A stretch of 64,000 nt of DNA from Dietzia sp. JS16-p6b (GTDB lineage: Bacteria; Actinomycetota; Actinomycetes; Mycobacteriales; Mycobacteriaceae): contig NZ_CP024869.1 of assembly GCF_003052165.1 (NCBI RefSeq), positions 3,134,001-3,198,000 on the forward strand, read 5' to 3'. The number at the start of each line of letters is the position of its first letter. Positions within the stretch are counted from its first letter, which is position 1. Below the pieces are notes generated by a model. It searched no databases. It worked only from the letters and a program-made list of their open reading frames with translations, and was not told where the DNA came from. The translations under genes were made by a program, and so were the position numbers. This document shows positions 36,729-44,655 of the stretch, piece by piece.

Positions 36729-37664
36729 ATGTACGGGGTGACGGCAGGGATCGAGGCCACGGACGAGAGCCGTCACGTGGTGTGCCGGGTGCCGCTTCCG
36801 GTGCCGCCGCAGGTGGTGTGGGACGCGGTCTCCACCGGCGAGGGGATCTCGTCCTGGTTCGTGCCCTGCGCGCTGGAGCCGCAGGTCGGCGGGCGCATCG
36901 TGCAGTTCGCCGATCCCGGCGCCCCCGACCCCACGACCGGTCCGGAGGCCGCCGCCGAGGCGATGCTCACCGCGACGGTCGGTGAGATCACGGTCTTCTC
37001 GCCCCCCGCCGGTGGTGTGCCGGGGGAGTTCGCCTTCGAGGAACATCACTGGATGGGCGAGGGGATCCCGGTTCCCCCGTGGACGACCTCGTGCGAGATC
37101 GCCGACGACGGCGAGGGCGGGACCGTCCTGACACTGCGGTCCGGGTTCGCCTCGGGTGGGCAGCTCGCGGAGGAGTCGATCGACGGCAGCGTGAGCGGGT
37201 GGGCCCAGTCCCTCACCGTCCTCGCGCACCGGCTCACCCACCGACCGGGCGACGGCGTGGTGACCGTCCACGCGGCCACCGACCCGGTCGCGTCGTCGGT
37301 TCCCGAGGTGTGGTCCCGGGTGCTCGGCCGGCTGGTCGCGCCCGCGGCCGGTACGGGTGCCCGGTCCGGCGAGGTCGCCCGGTCCGGCGAGGTCGGGGGC
37401 ATCGTCGCGGCGGAGTCCGAGGCCTCCGCGGTGGTCATCCTGTCCGCACCGGTCGACGGTGTGATCGAGCTCTACGGGTTCCCCGCCGGGGACACGCCCG
37501 AGGACGCGACGAGCAGCGCCGCCGTCGCCGTCCGCGTGTACGAGTACGTGGAGGCCCCGGGCGGCTCCGGCGACCCGCTGGGCGCCGCCGCGGTCGACGG
37601 GGTCGAGCCCACCTGGGACGCCGACCGCTGGCGTGGGTGGCTCGAGGGCCTGGTCTCGGACTGA
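36729..37664 (+). CDS. SRPBCC/AHSA1-like protein
   Basis: A 311-residue protein whose first 170 residues follow the Bet v1-like/AHSA1 pattern (VPPQVVWDAVSTGEGISSWFVPCALEPQVGGRIV, then an EFAFEEHHW strand and an amphipathic C-terminal helix GWAQSLTVLAHRLTH). The remaining 140 residues look like a second, more diverged copy of the same fold (PEVWSRVLGRL...YGFPAGDTPEDATSSAAVAVRVYEY). The two short direct repeats ARSGEV near 205-215 join them. No enzymatic residues can be named; SRPBCC domains bind hydrophobic ligands. Divergent from the MFS gene. Confidence 0.7.
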   Translation: MYGVTAGIEATDESRHVVCRVPLPVPPQVVWDAVSTGEGISSWFVPCALEPQVGGRIVQFADPGAPDPTTGPEAAAEAMLTATVGEITVFSPPAGGVPGEFAFEEHHWMGEGIPVPPWTTSCEIADDGEGGTVLTLRSGFASGGQLAEESIDGSVSGWAQSLTVLAHRLTHRPGDGVVTVHAATDPVASSVPEVWSRVLGRLVAPAAGTGARSGEVARSGEVGGIVAAESEASAVVILSAPVDGVIELYGFPAGDTPEDATSSAAVAVRVYEYVEAPGGSGDPLGAAAVDGVEPTWDADRWRGWLEGLVSD

Positions 37665-37831
37665 CCCCCGGCGGCGGGCGGTCGGCGACGAAACATCGAC
37701 GTCCGGTGCGACGATGTCCACCGAGACGGCAGTACTGTAGCGGAAGCACCAGCCGTGCGACCGGCACGTACTGAACGCGGCCCGGACCGCACACCGCATG
37801 AACCGCACACCGACGAGGAGCACCAGCTGCA

Positions 37832-38899
37832 ATGGCGGATTCCAACGACACCGTGACCATCGCGACCAGCGAGGGCGCGTCCGGCACCACTCTCCTGGGC
37901 ATCGGCGCCTACCGTCCACGTCGCGTGGTGAGCAACGAGGAGATCTGCGAGACGATCGACTCGAGCTCGGAGTGGATCTACGAGCGGTCGGGAATCCTCA
38001 ACCGTCGTGTCGCGGGACCGGATGAGAGCATCGTCTCCATGTCCAGCGAGGCCGCGAGGAAGGCCCTGGCCTCGTCCGGAATCGATCCCGAGCTCATCGA
38101 CGCGGTGATCGTGTGCACCTCCACCAACTGGACCCAGGTCCCGCACGCGGCCCCGCAGGTGGCCACCGACCTCGGGCGGAACGGGATCGCCGCGTTCGAC
38201 CTCACCGCCGGCTGCGCCGGGTTCGGCTACGGCCTCGCCGTGGCCACCACCATGATCCGGGGCGGCGGCGCCCGGTACGTCGTGGTGGTGGGCGTGGAGA
38301 AGATGACCGACGGCATCGACTTCTCCGACCGCAACACGGCTTTCATCTTCGGTGACGGCGCCGGCGCAGTGGTGGTGGGCCCCTCGGAGGTCAACGACGT
38401 CAGCCCGGTGATCTGGGGGTCCGACGGAGCGCAGGGCAGCGCCATCCGCCAGACCAAGGATTTCAAGCAGTACGTCGACGAGGTCGACGCCTCCGCCGCC
38501 GCCGCGCGCGAGGAGGCCGTGCTCCAGCCCTACCTGGTCATGGACGGGTCCAAGGTCTTCCGCTGGGCCGCGGTCCAGGTGTCCAAGGTGTGTGCACAGA
38601 CGTTGGAGGCGGCGGGGGTGACGGCCGAGCAGATCCAGGCGTTCATCCCCCACCAGGCCAACGGCCGCATCAACTCGGCCATGGCCAAGCACCTCGGGCT
38701 GCCGGACTCGGTGGCGATCGCCAACGACATCGAGCAGACCGGTAACACCTCGGCCGCCTCCATCCCGTTGGCCATGGAGGCCATGCTCCGCGACGGAGAG
38801 GCCGAGCCGGGTCAGATCGCGTTGTGCATCGGCTTCGGGGCGGGACTGTCCTACGCGGGGCAGGTCGTGCGGCTGCCCGCCAAGCCGCCCGTCGACTGA
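37832..38899 (+). CDS. fabH: 3-oxoacyl-ACP synthase III (FabH-like)
   Basis: Condenses an acyl-CoA with malonyl-ACP, the link between FAS products and chain elongation in mycolate-making bacteria. The 355-residue thiolase-fold product has the catalytic triad: Cys128 in LTAGCAGFGYG, His in FIPHQANGRI (about 274), Asn in TGNTSAASIPLA (about 304). The first 18 residues extend beyond typical FabH. A GAGGAG ribosome binding site lies 10 nt before ATG 37832. It is monocistronic and a 17-bp direct repeat duplicates its last codons and stop downstream. Confidence 0.9.
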   Translation: MADSNDTVTIATSEGASGTTLLGIGAYRPRRVVSNEEICETIDSSSEWIYERSGILNRRVAGPDESIVSMSSEAARKALASSGIDPELIDAVIVCTSTNWTQVPHAAPQVATDLGRNGIAAFDLTAGCAGFGYGLAVATTMIRGGGARYVVVVGVEKMTDGIDFSDRNTAFIFGDGAGAVVVGPSEVNDVSPVIWGSDGAQGSAIRQTKDFKQYVDEVDASAAAAREEAVLQPYLVMDGSKVFRWAAVQVSKVCAQTLEAAGVTAEQIQAFIPHQANGRINSAMAKHLGLPDSVAIANDIEQTGNTSAASIPLAMEAMLRDGEAEPGQIALCIGFGAGLSYAGQVVRLPAKPPVD

Positions 38900-38923
38900 C
38901 GCCACACGCCCGTCGACTGACGC
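38886..38923 (+). repeat. 17-bp direct repeat across the fabH stop
   Basis: CGCCCGTCGACTGACGC occurs at 38886-38902 and 38907-38923 (21-bp offset, in frame), so the stop codon and its context are duplicated. It looks like a small local duplication. Confidence 0.7.
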
Positions 38924-38962
38924 TCCACGGCCCCGGCCCGGCGGAACCGGGGCTGTGTTCCC

Positions 38963-38988
38963 CTCTCATGGACAGGTGTTCATGAGAG
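38963..38988. promoter_or_regulatory. 26-bp near-perfect palindrome before the SGNH esterase
   Basis: CTCTCATG and CATGAGAG form the outer arms and ACA/TGT continues the pairing, so only the centre and one G-T position break the symmetry. The right arm includes the GAGAG that serves as ribosome binding site for the ATG at 38998. It can be an operator, or an RNA hairpin that hides the ribosome binding site, or the terminator of fabH. Confidence 0.5.
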
Positions 38989-38997
38989 AGTGATCCC

Positions 38998-40086
38998 ATG
39001 CACACCTCACGCCTCCGTCGCAGCGCGGGGCCGGCGTTCGCCGGCGCCGTGGTGGCCTGCGCCTCCGCCCTCCTGGCGTCTCTCGTCTCCCCTGCCGTGG
39101 CCGCGTCGACGCCGGCGATTCCCGTCGCGCCGCCGCCCACCGGCTCCACGATCGAGCAGGCCGGCGGATCAGCCCAGACGCTGGGCCACAACGTCGCGGG
39201 TCAGCTCAGCGGCGCCGGCCTCGGCCCGTCCGTCTATGCCGGGACCGGCGGGGGTCCGGCGCGCTACGTGGCGCTGGGTGACTCGTATGCCGCGGTCGGC
39301 AGGGTTGCGCCGGGGTCCTGGGGCGCCGGCCCCGTGGCGTGCGTGCGCACCGACGACGCCTACCCCGCGGTCGTGGCCCGCGAGCTCGGTGTGGGGACGT
39401 TCATCAACGCCAGCTGCGGCGGGGCCACCGCGGACGACCTCTGGGAGCCGGCGCGTCACGGGGCGCCGCCCCAGCTCGACGCCCTGGACGCGCAGACCGA
39501 CCTGGTCACCCTGACCATCGGCGGCAACGACGTGGGGTTCGCCGCGGTGATCGTGGCCTGTGCCCTCCGACCCAACACCGCCCCCGAACTCCTGCCCGTG
39601 GTGGACTCGATCACCTCGGGGCTCGCCGAGGGATTCGACGCCACCGCCGGGTGCTCCGATGTGATCGACCGCCAGGCCACCCGCGCCCTCGAGGAGCTCG
39701 ACACGCGGATGGACTCGGTGTACGCCGAGATCGCCCGGCGCTCACCCGCCGCCCGCGTGGTAACCGTGGGGTACCTCTCCGCGGTCCCGGACGACCAGAC
39801 CCTGCTCTCCTCCCCCGACTGCGCCCCGTTCATCGAGATCTCCGACGCCGAACGGGACAAGGTCCGCGGGTTTCAGCAGGGCATCAACCGGGTGGTTCGC
39901 GACGCGGCCCTGCGGAACGGCGCGACTGTCGTGATCCCCGACGAGCCCGGTCACTCGATGTGCACGTCCCCGGACACCCGCTGGGTCGACTTCACCGGCC
40001 TGCAGACCGCGTCCGTGCCCGTCCATCCCACGTCCGCCGGGCACGCACACGTGGCCGGTCGCGTGGTGTCCGCGCTCTCGGGGTAG
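38998..40086 (+). CDS. Secreted SGNH/GDSL esterase or lipase
   Basis: A 362-residue exported hydrolase. Signal peptide MHTSRLRRSAG...AVAA (cleavage near residue 36), a linker of about 40 residues, and then the SGNH blocks: YVALGDSYAAVG with the nucleophilic Ser (block I, about 89-99), INASCGGATADD (block II region), TIGGNDVGF (block III, about 172-180) and HPTSAGH (block V, about 341-347). Cysteines at four to six positions resemble Streptomyces-type secreted esterases and lipases stabilised by disulfides. Substrate probably an acyl ester or lipid outside the cell. Confidence 0.87.
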   Translation: MHTSRLRRSAGPAFAGAVVACASALLASLVSPAVAASTPAIPVAPPPTGSTIEQAGGSAQTLGHNVAGQLSGAGLGPSVYAGTGGGPARYVALGDSYAAVGRVAPGSWGAGPVACVRTDDAYPAVVARELGVGTFINASCGGATADDLWEPARHGAPPQLDALDAQTDLVTLTIGGNDVGFAAVIVACALRPNTAPELLPVVDSITSGLAEGFDATAGCSDVIDRQATRALEELDTRMDSVYAEIARRSPAARVVTVGYLSAVPDDQTLLSSPDCAPFIEISDAERDKVRGFQQGINRVVRDAALRNGATVVIPDEPGHSMCTSPDTRWVDFTGLQTASVPVHPTSAGHAHVAGRVVSALSG

Positions 40087-40157
40087 CGACGACGCCGGCT
40101 GGTGAGAGCAGGACGCGGAGTAGAAGTTGCTTAGTTGTCAACGACGCGGTCGACGCC

Positions 40158-40223
40158 GCCGCCCCCCGCGATGAACTCCTGCGTGAGCTGATGCTCGCGC
40201 GAGGGTTCATCGCCGGGGGCGGC
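40158..40223. terminator. Long imperfect hairpin between convergent genes
   Basis: GCCGCCCCCCGCGATGAAC (40158-40176) pairs with 40205-40223 at 18 of 19 positions; the 28-nt loop holds a second small stem (GCGTGAGC/GCTCGCGC). It lies between the esterase stop (40086) and the DyP stop (40235) and can act as a bidirectional terminator. Confidence 0.65.
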
Positions 40224-40234
40224 TGCGTGTCACC

Positions 40235-41506
40235 TCATCCCTCGAACAGCCCCTGACCGACGTACCCGCCCTCCGGTGCGCCGGGCGGGAGGGCGAAGAC
40301 CGCGGACCCGATCGGGACGGTCCACGTGTTGAGCGCGTCCTGCTCGGCGAGCCGCTGCTGGACGGGAATGTAGGTGCGCACCGGGTCGGCCTGGTACGCG
40401 GTGAAGATCAGACCGCTGTTGCTGATCTTCCCCGGCTCCGGCGGGTCGTCGAAGTTGTACGGCCGCCGGAGCATGGCCTCCCCTCGGTGGCGCTGCCGGG
40501 CCCGGGCCATGTGCGACTCGGGCGGGATGACCGGCAGGCCCACGTCGTCGACGGCGTCGAAGTCGGCGGGGTCGTGCTCGTGGGTCCCGGTGAGCGGCGC
40601 ACCGGTGTCGATCCGTCGGCCCACGCTCAGCTCACGGGAGGTGCGGTCGATCTCCTCCCAGGTGTCCATGGTCATGCGGATGCGGCGCAGGACGAGCGAG
40701 GAGCCGCCCCGCATCCACCGCTGGACCTGCCCGTCCGCGGACCTTCCGTCGGAGAACACGACCTGGTCGTAGTCCACGTCGTCGGGCCTCGGGTTCTCGG
40801 TGCCGTCGATCTGCCCGAACAGGTTCCGCTGTGTGCGACCGGTCGGGTCGGTGCCCACGGCCTTGCGGAACCCTCGCTGGGCCCATTTCTGCTCGGCCAC
40901 GCCGCGCACGCCGGAGGCGAGGGTCCGGGCCGCGTGGGAGACGACCAGCGGGTCGTCGGCGCAGATCTGGAGTAGCAGATCCCCTCCCGACCACCTGTCC
41001 TCGAGCTGATCGATCTGCGGGAACGCCGGCAGCTGCCGCAACCACGCCGGACGCCGCTCGGGCATCCTCACCGCGTCGAACAACCCGGGCCCCAGCCCGA
41101 TCGTGACCGTCAGCCTCGCCGGGTCCCGGGCCAGTTCGGGCTGGAGATCGGCCAGACCGCCGCGGCCTGAGGTGAGCCGGGCGGCGTCCTGCGACCAGGC
41201 CCGCAGGACACCCTGGATCTCGCCGCGGGTGGCCCCCGTCGCGAGGTCGAACCCGATAAACGCCCCGTGGGCTTGCGGAGGTGTGGTGATGCCGGCCTGG
41301 TGGGGTCCGTGGAAGGGCTCGGTGGCGGCGCCCACGACCCGTGAGTCCGCGACGGTCCTCCAGTCGGGTGCGGCCCCGTCGTCGTCGAGGATGCCCCGCC
41401 CCGCGTACCCGGCGGCGCCACCGAGCAGACCACCACCCACCACGGCTCCCGCGCCGCGGGTGAGGACCGACCGCCGCGACAGGGGGCGGGGGGCCCGGTC
41501 AGCCAT
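40235..41506 (-). CDS. Tat-exported DyP-type heme peroxidase (EfeB-like)
   Basis: A 423-residue dye-decolourising peroxidase. The N-terminus has a twin-arginine motif (SRRSVLTRGAG) and hydrophobic stretch, implying folded export of the heme protein. The DyP fingerprint GxxDG appears as GQIDGTENPR (about 225-234), with the proximal His in the FDAVDDVGLP-upstream TGTHEHDP segment (about 300-306) and the distal Arg region later. EfeB proteins take part in ferrous-iron uptake or heme handling, but efeU and efeO are not adjacent; instead a PCu(A)C chaperone gene overlaps the start by 8 bp, so a redox role with copper is equally likely. Confidence 0.9.
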   Translation of the reverse strand: MADRAPRPLSRRSVLTRGAGAVVGGGLLGGAAGYAGRGILDDDGAAPDWRTVADSRVVGAATEPFHGPHQAGITTPPQAHGAFIGFDLATGATRGEIQGVLRAWSQDAARLTSGRGGLADLQPELARDPARLTVTIGLGPGLFDAVRMPERRPAWLRQLPAFPQIDQLEDRWSGGDLLLQICADDPLVVSHAARTLASGVRGVAEQKWAQRGFRKAVGTDPTGRTQRNLFGQIDGTENPRPDDVDYDQVVFSDGRSADGQVQRWMRGGSSLVLRRIRMTMDTWEEIDRTSRELSVGRRIDTGAPLTGTHEHDPADFDAVDDVGLPVIPPESHMARARQRHRGEAMLRRPYNFDDPPEPGKISNSGLIFTAYQADPVRTYIPVQQRLAEQDALNTWTVPIGSAVFALPPGAPEGGYVGQGLFEG

Positions 41507-42101
41507 CGTGGTTCATGCCCCCGTGGTCCATGCCCCCGTGGTCCATGCCGCCGTGGTCGCCCCCGACGTACTCTTCCTCGCCGCCGCGGAAATCGCGCGC
41601 GGAGACGGTGACCTCCTGCTCGGTGCCCCCCTCCCGGGCGCCGCCGGCGAACTGCAGGGTCAGTGCGATCTGCTGGCCGGTGGTGATGGGCTGGTCCAGG
41701 TCCATCAGCATGATGTGGTCACCGCCGGGCTCGAGGATCAGCTCGCCGCCGGCCGGGATGACGAAGCCGTCCTCCTTCTCCTGCATCATCATCCCGCTTC
41801 CGCCGGGGACGGTCTCGTGCAGTTCGGTGCGACCACCGAGCCCGCTGGAGACCCCGGTCAGGTGGAGGTCGACGTCGCCGGGGTTGCGGAGGGTGCCGAA
41901 GACACCGGACATGTCGGTGTCCGTGGCCTTGACCCAGCCGTCGTCCAGTGTCACGACGCCCGCGGCCTCGGCGCCGGACGTCTGGTCGGCGGCGACAGAG
42001 GTCTGGGCGGGGTCGTCGGAGGCGCAGGCCGCCGTGGTCAGGGCGAGGGTCAGTGCGGTGGCCGCGGCGAAGGCGGCACGGGTGTAGGTGCGAGTACGCA
42101 T
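41499..42101 (-). CDS. Copper chaperone PCu(A)C-like lipoprotein
   Basis: Periplasmic-type Cu(I) chaperone of 200 residues. The signal peptide ends in TTAAC, a possible lipobox, followed by a Ser/Thr/Ala linker. The PCu(A)C copper site is visible: a His in TELHETVPGG (about 96), a run MMMQ some ten residues later and GGDHIML (His/Met, about 131-134). The C-terminus adds a (M/H)-rich tail of three DHGGM units, probably an extra Cu-binding segment. The ATG at 42101 is chosen for the signal peptide. Operon with the downstream DyP gene (8-bp overlap). Confidence 0.88.
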   Translation of the reverse strand: MRTRTYTRAAFAAATALTLALTTAACASDDPAQTSVAADQTSGAEAAGVVTLDDGWVKATDTDMSGVFGTLRNPGDVDLHLTGVSSGLGGRTELHETVPGGSGMMMQEKEDGFVIPAGGELILEPGGDHIMLMDLDQPITTGQQIALTLQFAGGAREGGTEQEVTVSARDFRGGEEEYVGGDHGGMDHGGMDHGGMNHDG

Positions 42102-42174
42102 GGGTGGTCCAGTCCTTGAGGTGGTGTGTGAGGCCGCCCGGCGGCGAGAACGCGCACCGGTGCGGATGATGGGG

Positions 42175-42816
42175 TCACACAGCCACGGGCGGTGCCCGGG
42201 TGCCACCGCCGGTCAGGAGGAACCGGTGGAGCGGGGTGTCGGCGTCGTAGGAGCAGACGAGCGGGGCGACGACGACGAGGTGCGCGGCCACCCGGAGCGG
42301 CGTCACCCGGGCCGCAACCCAGGCCAGGGTCCCGGACAGGATCGCCACGAGGGCGAGAGTCACGGCGATGGCGGCGACGTGGGCGCCGAGCATCCCCGGG
42401 GTCAGCAGCGCCGCCGGACCGAGGGAGAGACCGGTTCCCGCCCCGTCCATCGCGGCGCGGACGAGGGTGGGGTCGGTCATGTGGTGGCCGAGAGCCGCGT
42501 GTGAGGCGCCCGGGCTGCCCGAGTGGGTGTGCCCGGAGGCCAGGAGGAGGTGCACGACCCCTTGCCCCGCGATCAGACCGGCCGCGGTGACCGGGATCGG
42601 GGACCGCTGCCGGGCGACGGCAGCGGTGGCCGCCCCCACCCCCGCGCTCGCTGCGGCGATCAGCAGGATCTGCCCGGGGCTCGGCGCCACCGCGCCCGTA
42701 CCGGCGGCCAGACCGTGAGCCGCGATGCCGAACACCGCGCTGACCAACGCCACCACCATGCCGACAGCCGCGGTCACCACGGGTGGGACCTCGGTTCGCA
42801 CTCGGTCGGCGGGCAC
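42175..42816 (-). CDS. Multipass membrane protein of the copper set (unknown function)
   Basis: A 213-residue membrane protein with five or six helices (VTAAVGMVVALVSAVFGIAAHG, ILLIAAASAGVGAATAAVA, VAAIAVTLALVAILSGTLAWVAARV and others). A His-rich loop, GHTHSGSPGASHAALGHHM (about 95-113), could bind metal. It precedes the PCu(A)C gene by 73 bp on the same strand, so a role in copper handling is suggested by context. The start GTG 42816 is the first in frame and another GTG lies a few codons later; neither is well marked. Confidence 0.7.
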   Translation of the reverse strand: MPADRVRTEVPPVVTAAVGMVVALVSAVFGIAAHGLAAGTGAVAPSPGQILLIAAASAGVGAATAAVARQRSPIPVTAAGLIAGQGVVHLLLASGHTHSGSPGASHAALGHHMTDPTLVRAAMDGAGTGLSLGPAALLTPGMLGAHVAAIAVTLALVAILSGTLAWVAARVTPLRVAAHLVVVAPLVCSYDADTPLHRFLLTGGGTRAPPVAV

Positions 42817-42825
42817 GATCCGATT

Positions 42826-43368
42826 CTAATGGGACCCCGTGGCCCGGCTGGACTCGGTGGCCGGGCTGGACTCGGTGGCCGGGCTGGACTCGGTGGCGAG
42901 CTCGATTCGCGCGCGTTCCTCGTCCGCGAGTCCCGCCTCGAGCCGGGCGAGCATGTGGGGACGCATCTCGGGCAGGTCATCCACCGCGAACCAGCGGACG
43001 TCGGTGTTCTCGCCGTCGGCCGGGCGGGGGTCACCGTCGAGGTAGGTGCAGGCGAAGGTGTGGTCGATGTACTGTGCGCGGTCGCCGTTGGCGTAGGTGA
43101 CCATCCTGGAGACGCCGAGGGACGCGACGCGATCCACGCGGATGCGGACGTCGGCCTCTTCCCGTGCCTCGCGGACGGCGGTCTCGGCGGGGTGCTCGCC
43201 CGGGTCGACGATGCCGGTCACCGGGGTCCACCAGCCGTTGTCGGCCCGTCGCACGAGCAGGACGCGCGCGTCGTCGGGGTCACGGATGACGGCGGTGGCG
43301 CCGGCCAGCCAGAGGGGCGCGGTGCCCACGTGGCGGCGTAGTTCCAGGACGAAGTCGGGGACGGACAT
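42826..43368 (-). CDS. Nudix hydrolase
   Basis: A 180-residue hydrolase of nucleoside diphosphate-linked compounds. The Nudix box GIVDPGEHPAETAVREAREEA (about 51-71) has all the required Gly, Glu and Arg residues. Preceding strands (TAVIRDPDDARVLLVRRADNGWWTPV) and the later RWFAVDDLPE element agree with the family. The last 20 residues consist of three ATESSP/ATESSR units and look like recently amplified low-complexity sequence; the Nudix fold is complete without them. Substrate not predictable. Confidence 0.88.
   Translation of the reverse strand: MSVPDFVLELRRHVGTAPLWLAGATAVIRDPDDARVLLVRRADNGWWTPVTGIVDPGEHPAETAVREAREEADVRIRVDRVASLGVSRMVTYANGDRAQYIDHTFACTYLDGDPRPADGENTDVRWFAVDDLPEMRPHMLARLEAGLADEERARIELATESSPATESSPATESSRATGSH
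42843..42900 (-). repeat. 18-bp tandem repeats in the Nudix C-terminus
   Basis: Three almost identical units containing CTGGACTCGGTGGC encode ATESSP repeats at the end of the Nudix protein. Little third-base divergence indicates recent expansion. Confidence 0.75.
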
Positions 43369-43401
43369 GGCTCTGAGGGTATCCAGGTCCGGAGAATGCA
43401 G

Positions 43402-43435
43402 CGATCCCCGCCGACCGTGTGGTCGGCGGGGATCG
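43402..43435 (-). terminator. Terminator after the Ser-Leu repeat protein
   Basis: A 15-bp perfect stem (CGATCCCCGCCGACC with its complement) around the tetraloop GTGT lies 50 bp past the stop of the repeat-protein gene on the minus strand. Confidence 0.8.
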
Positions 43436-43485
43436 GTGGTGTACTACCCGGACGCTGACTCGGTCAGCGTCGAGGGGTCAGAACC

Positions 43486-44655
43486 TCAGTTCTGCTCCTC
43501 GACGGGCTCGCACTCCTGGCGCTCCATGGAGCCGTTGTCCTTGAGGAACTCGATGGCCTCCGGCGGGAGGTTGCAGACGAGCCCGACGTTGACGCGCGGG
43601 AGCGGCGGCAGGGTGACGCCACCGGACACAGCCAGGCCGATGCCGATGCCGGCAGCAGCGAGCGAGCCCAGCGCGAGGAGGGTGCCGGCGTCGACCGAGC
43701 CGCCCTCGAGCGAGCCTCCGTCGACCGAGCCCTCGACGATCGTCTCGGAACCCTCGAACGTGGAGCCGAGGTCCGAGGAACCGAGCTCCGAAGAGCCGGC
43801 CGTGATGGCGGCGAGGATGCCCTCGAGCGAGCCCGCGTCGAGCGAGCCCGCGTCGAGCGAGTCGGAGACCGAACCAGCCTCAAGCGAACCGGCCTCGAGC
43901 GAGTCCGAAAGCGAACCAGCCTCAAGCGAACCGGCCTCAAGCGAGTCCGAAAGCGAACCAGCCTCGAGCGAACCGGCCTCAAGCGAGTCGGAGACCGAAC
44001 CGGCCTCGAGCGAAGCCGGATCAAGCGACTCGGTGTCCAGCGAGTCCGAGGCCGAACCGGCCTCGAGCGAAGCCGGGTCAAGCGACTCGGTGTCCAGCGA
44101 GTCCGAGGCCGAACCGGCCTCGAGCGAAGCCGGGTCGAGCGACTCGGTGTCGAGCGAGCCCTCAGCGGACGCGGCGTCCAGCGAACCCGGGTCGAGCGAC
44201 TCGGTGTCGAGCGAGCCCTCGGCCGAGCCGGTGATCGCGTCGAGGATGCCGGTGAGCGAGCCACCGTCGAGTGACTCGGTGTCCAGCGAGTCCGAGGCCG
44301 AGCCGGCCTCGAGCGAAGCCGGGTCAAGTGACTCGGTGTCCAGCGAGTCCGAGGCCGAGCCGGCCTCGAGCGAAGCCGGGTCGAGCGACTCGGTGTCCAG
44401 CGAGTCCGAGGCCGAACCGGCGTCGAGGGAACCGCTCACACCCTCGAGCGAACCGGTGTCCAGGGAGCCGTCCGCGCCCGCGGAACCGAGCGCGGCACCG
44501 AGGTCGAGGCCGAGCTCGGCCGAGCCTTCAAGAGCCGCACCGAGACCGAGGTCGAGGTTGAGGCCGGCGCTCTGCGCGTTGGCGACACCCGGCATGGTGC
44601 CGAGCGCGAGTCCGGAGGCCGCGATGACGGCGATCATCCGCTTGGAGTTCTTCAT
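43486..44655 (-). CDS. Secreted Ser-Leu repeat protein with C-terminal membrane/anchor segment (unknown)
   Basis: A 389-residue protein I cannot assign to a family. Signal peptide residues 1-27 (cleavage after ANA). Residues 64-280 are nearly pure repeats with a basic pattern SLxxx, mostly arranged as a 19-residue super-unit SLDTE-SLDPA-SLEAG-SASD, with later units SLEAG-SLEAG-SLSD. Two GIL(D/A)AIT segments (136-142 and 279-285) close two repeat arrays. After residue 326 there is a hydrophobic stretch (LLALGSLAAAGIGIGLAVSGGV), then LPPLPRVNVGLVC and a last Cys at 382. The protein is very acidic and contains only these two Cys. The ATG has AGGAAGG 8 nt upstream. Confidence 0.75.
   Translation of the reverse strand: MKNSKRMIAVIAASGLALGTMPGVANAQSAGLNLDLGLGAALEGSAELGLDLGAALGSAGADGSLDTGSLEGVSGSLDAGSASDSLDTESLDPASLEAGSASDSLDTESLDPASLEAGSASDSLDTESLDGGSLTGILDAITGSAEGSLDTESLDPGSLDAASAEGSLDTESLDPASLEAGSASDSLDTESLDPASLEAGSASDSLDTESLDPASLEAGSVSDSLEAGSLEAGSLSDSLEAGSLEAGSLSDSLEAGSLEAGSVSDSLDAGSLDAGSLEGILAAITAGSSELGSSDLGSTFEGSETIVEGSVDGGSLEGGSVDAGTLLALGSLAAAGIGIGLAVSGGVTLPPLPRVNVGLVCNLPPEAIEFLKDNGSMERQECEPVEEQN
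43816..44466 (-). repeat. 57-bp-period repeats in the Ser-Leu protein
   Basis: The DNA encoding residues 64-280 is a tandem array with a dominant 57-bp unit (19 codons) and a 42-bp variant (14 codons). Units differ mainly at third bases, so selection seems to keep the amino-acid pattern. Confidence 0.85.

Noticed and set aside
40087-40234. Remnant of a MarR- or other regulator gene between the esterase and the DyP gene
   Set aside because: A short translatable stretch exists but it consists mainly of the hairpin arms; no start, no conserved motif.
42843-44466. CRISPR-like array
   Set aside because: Repeats in this region are contiguous coding repeats without spacers, and no cas gene is present in the window.
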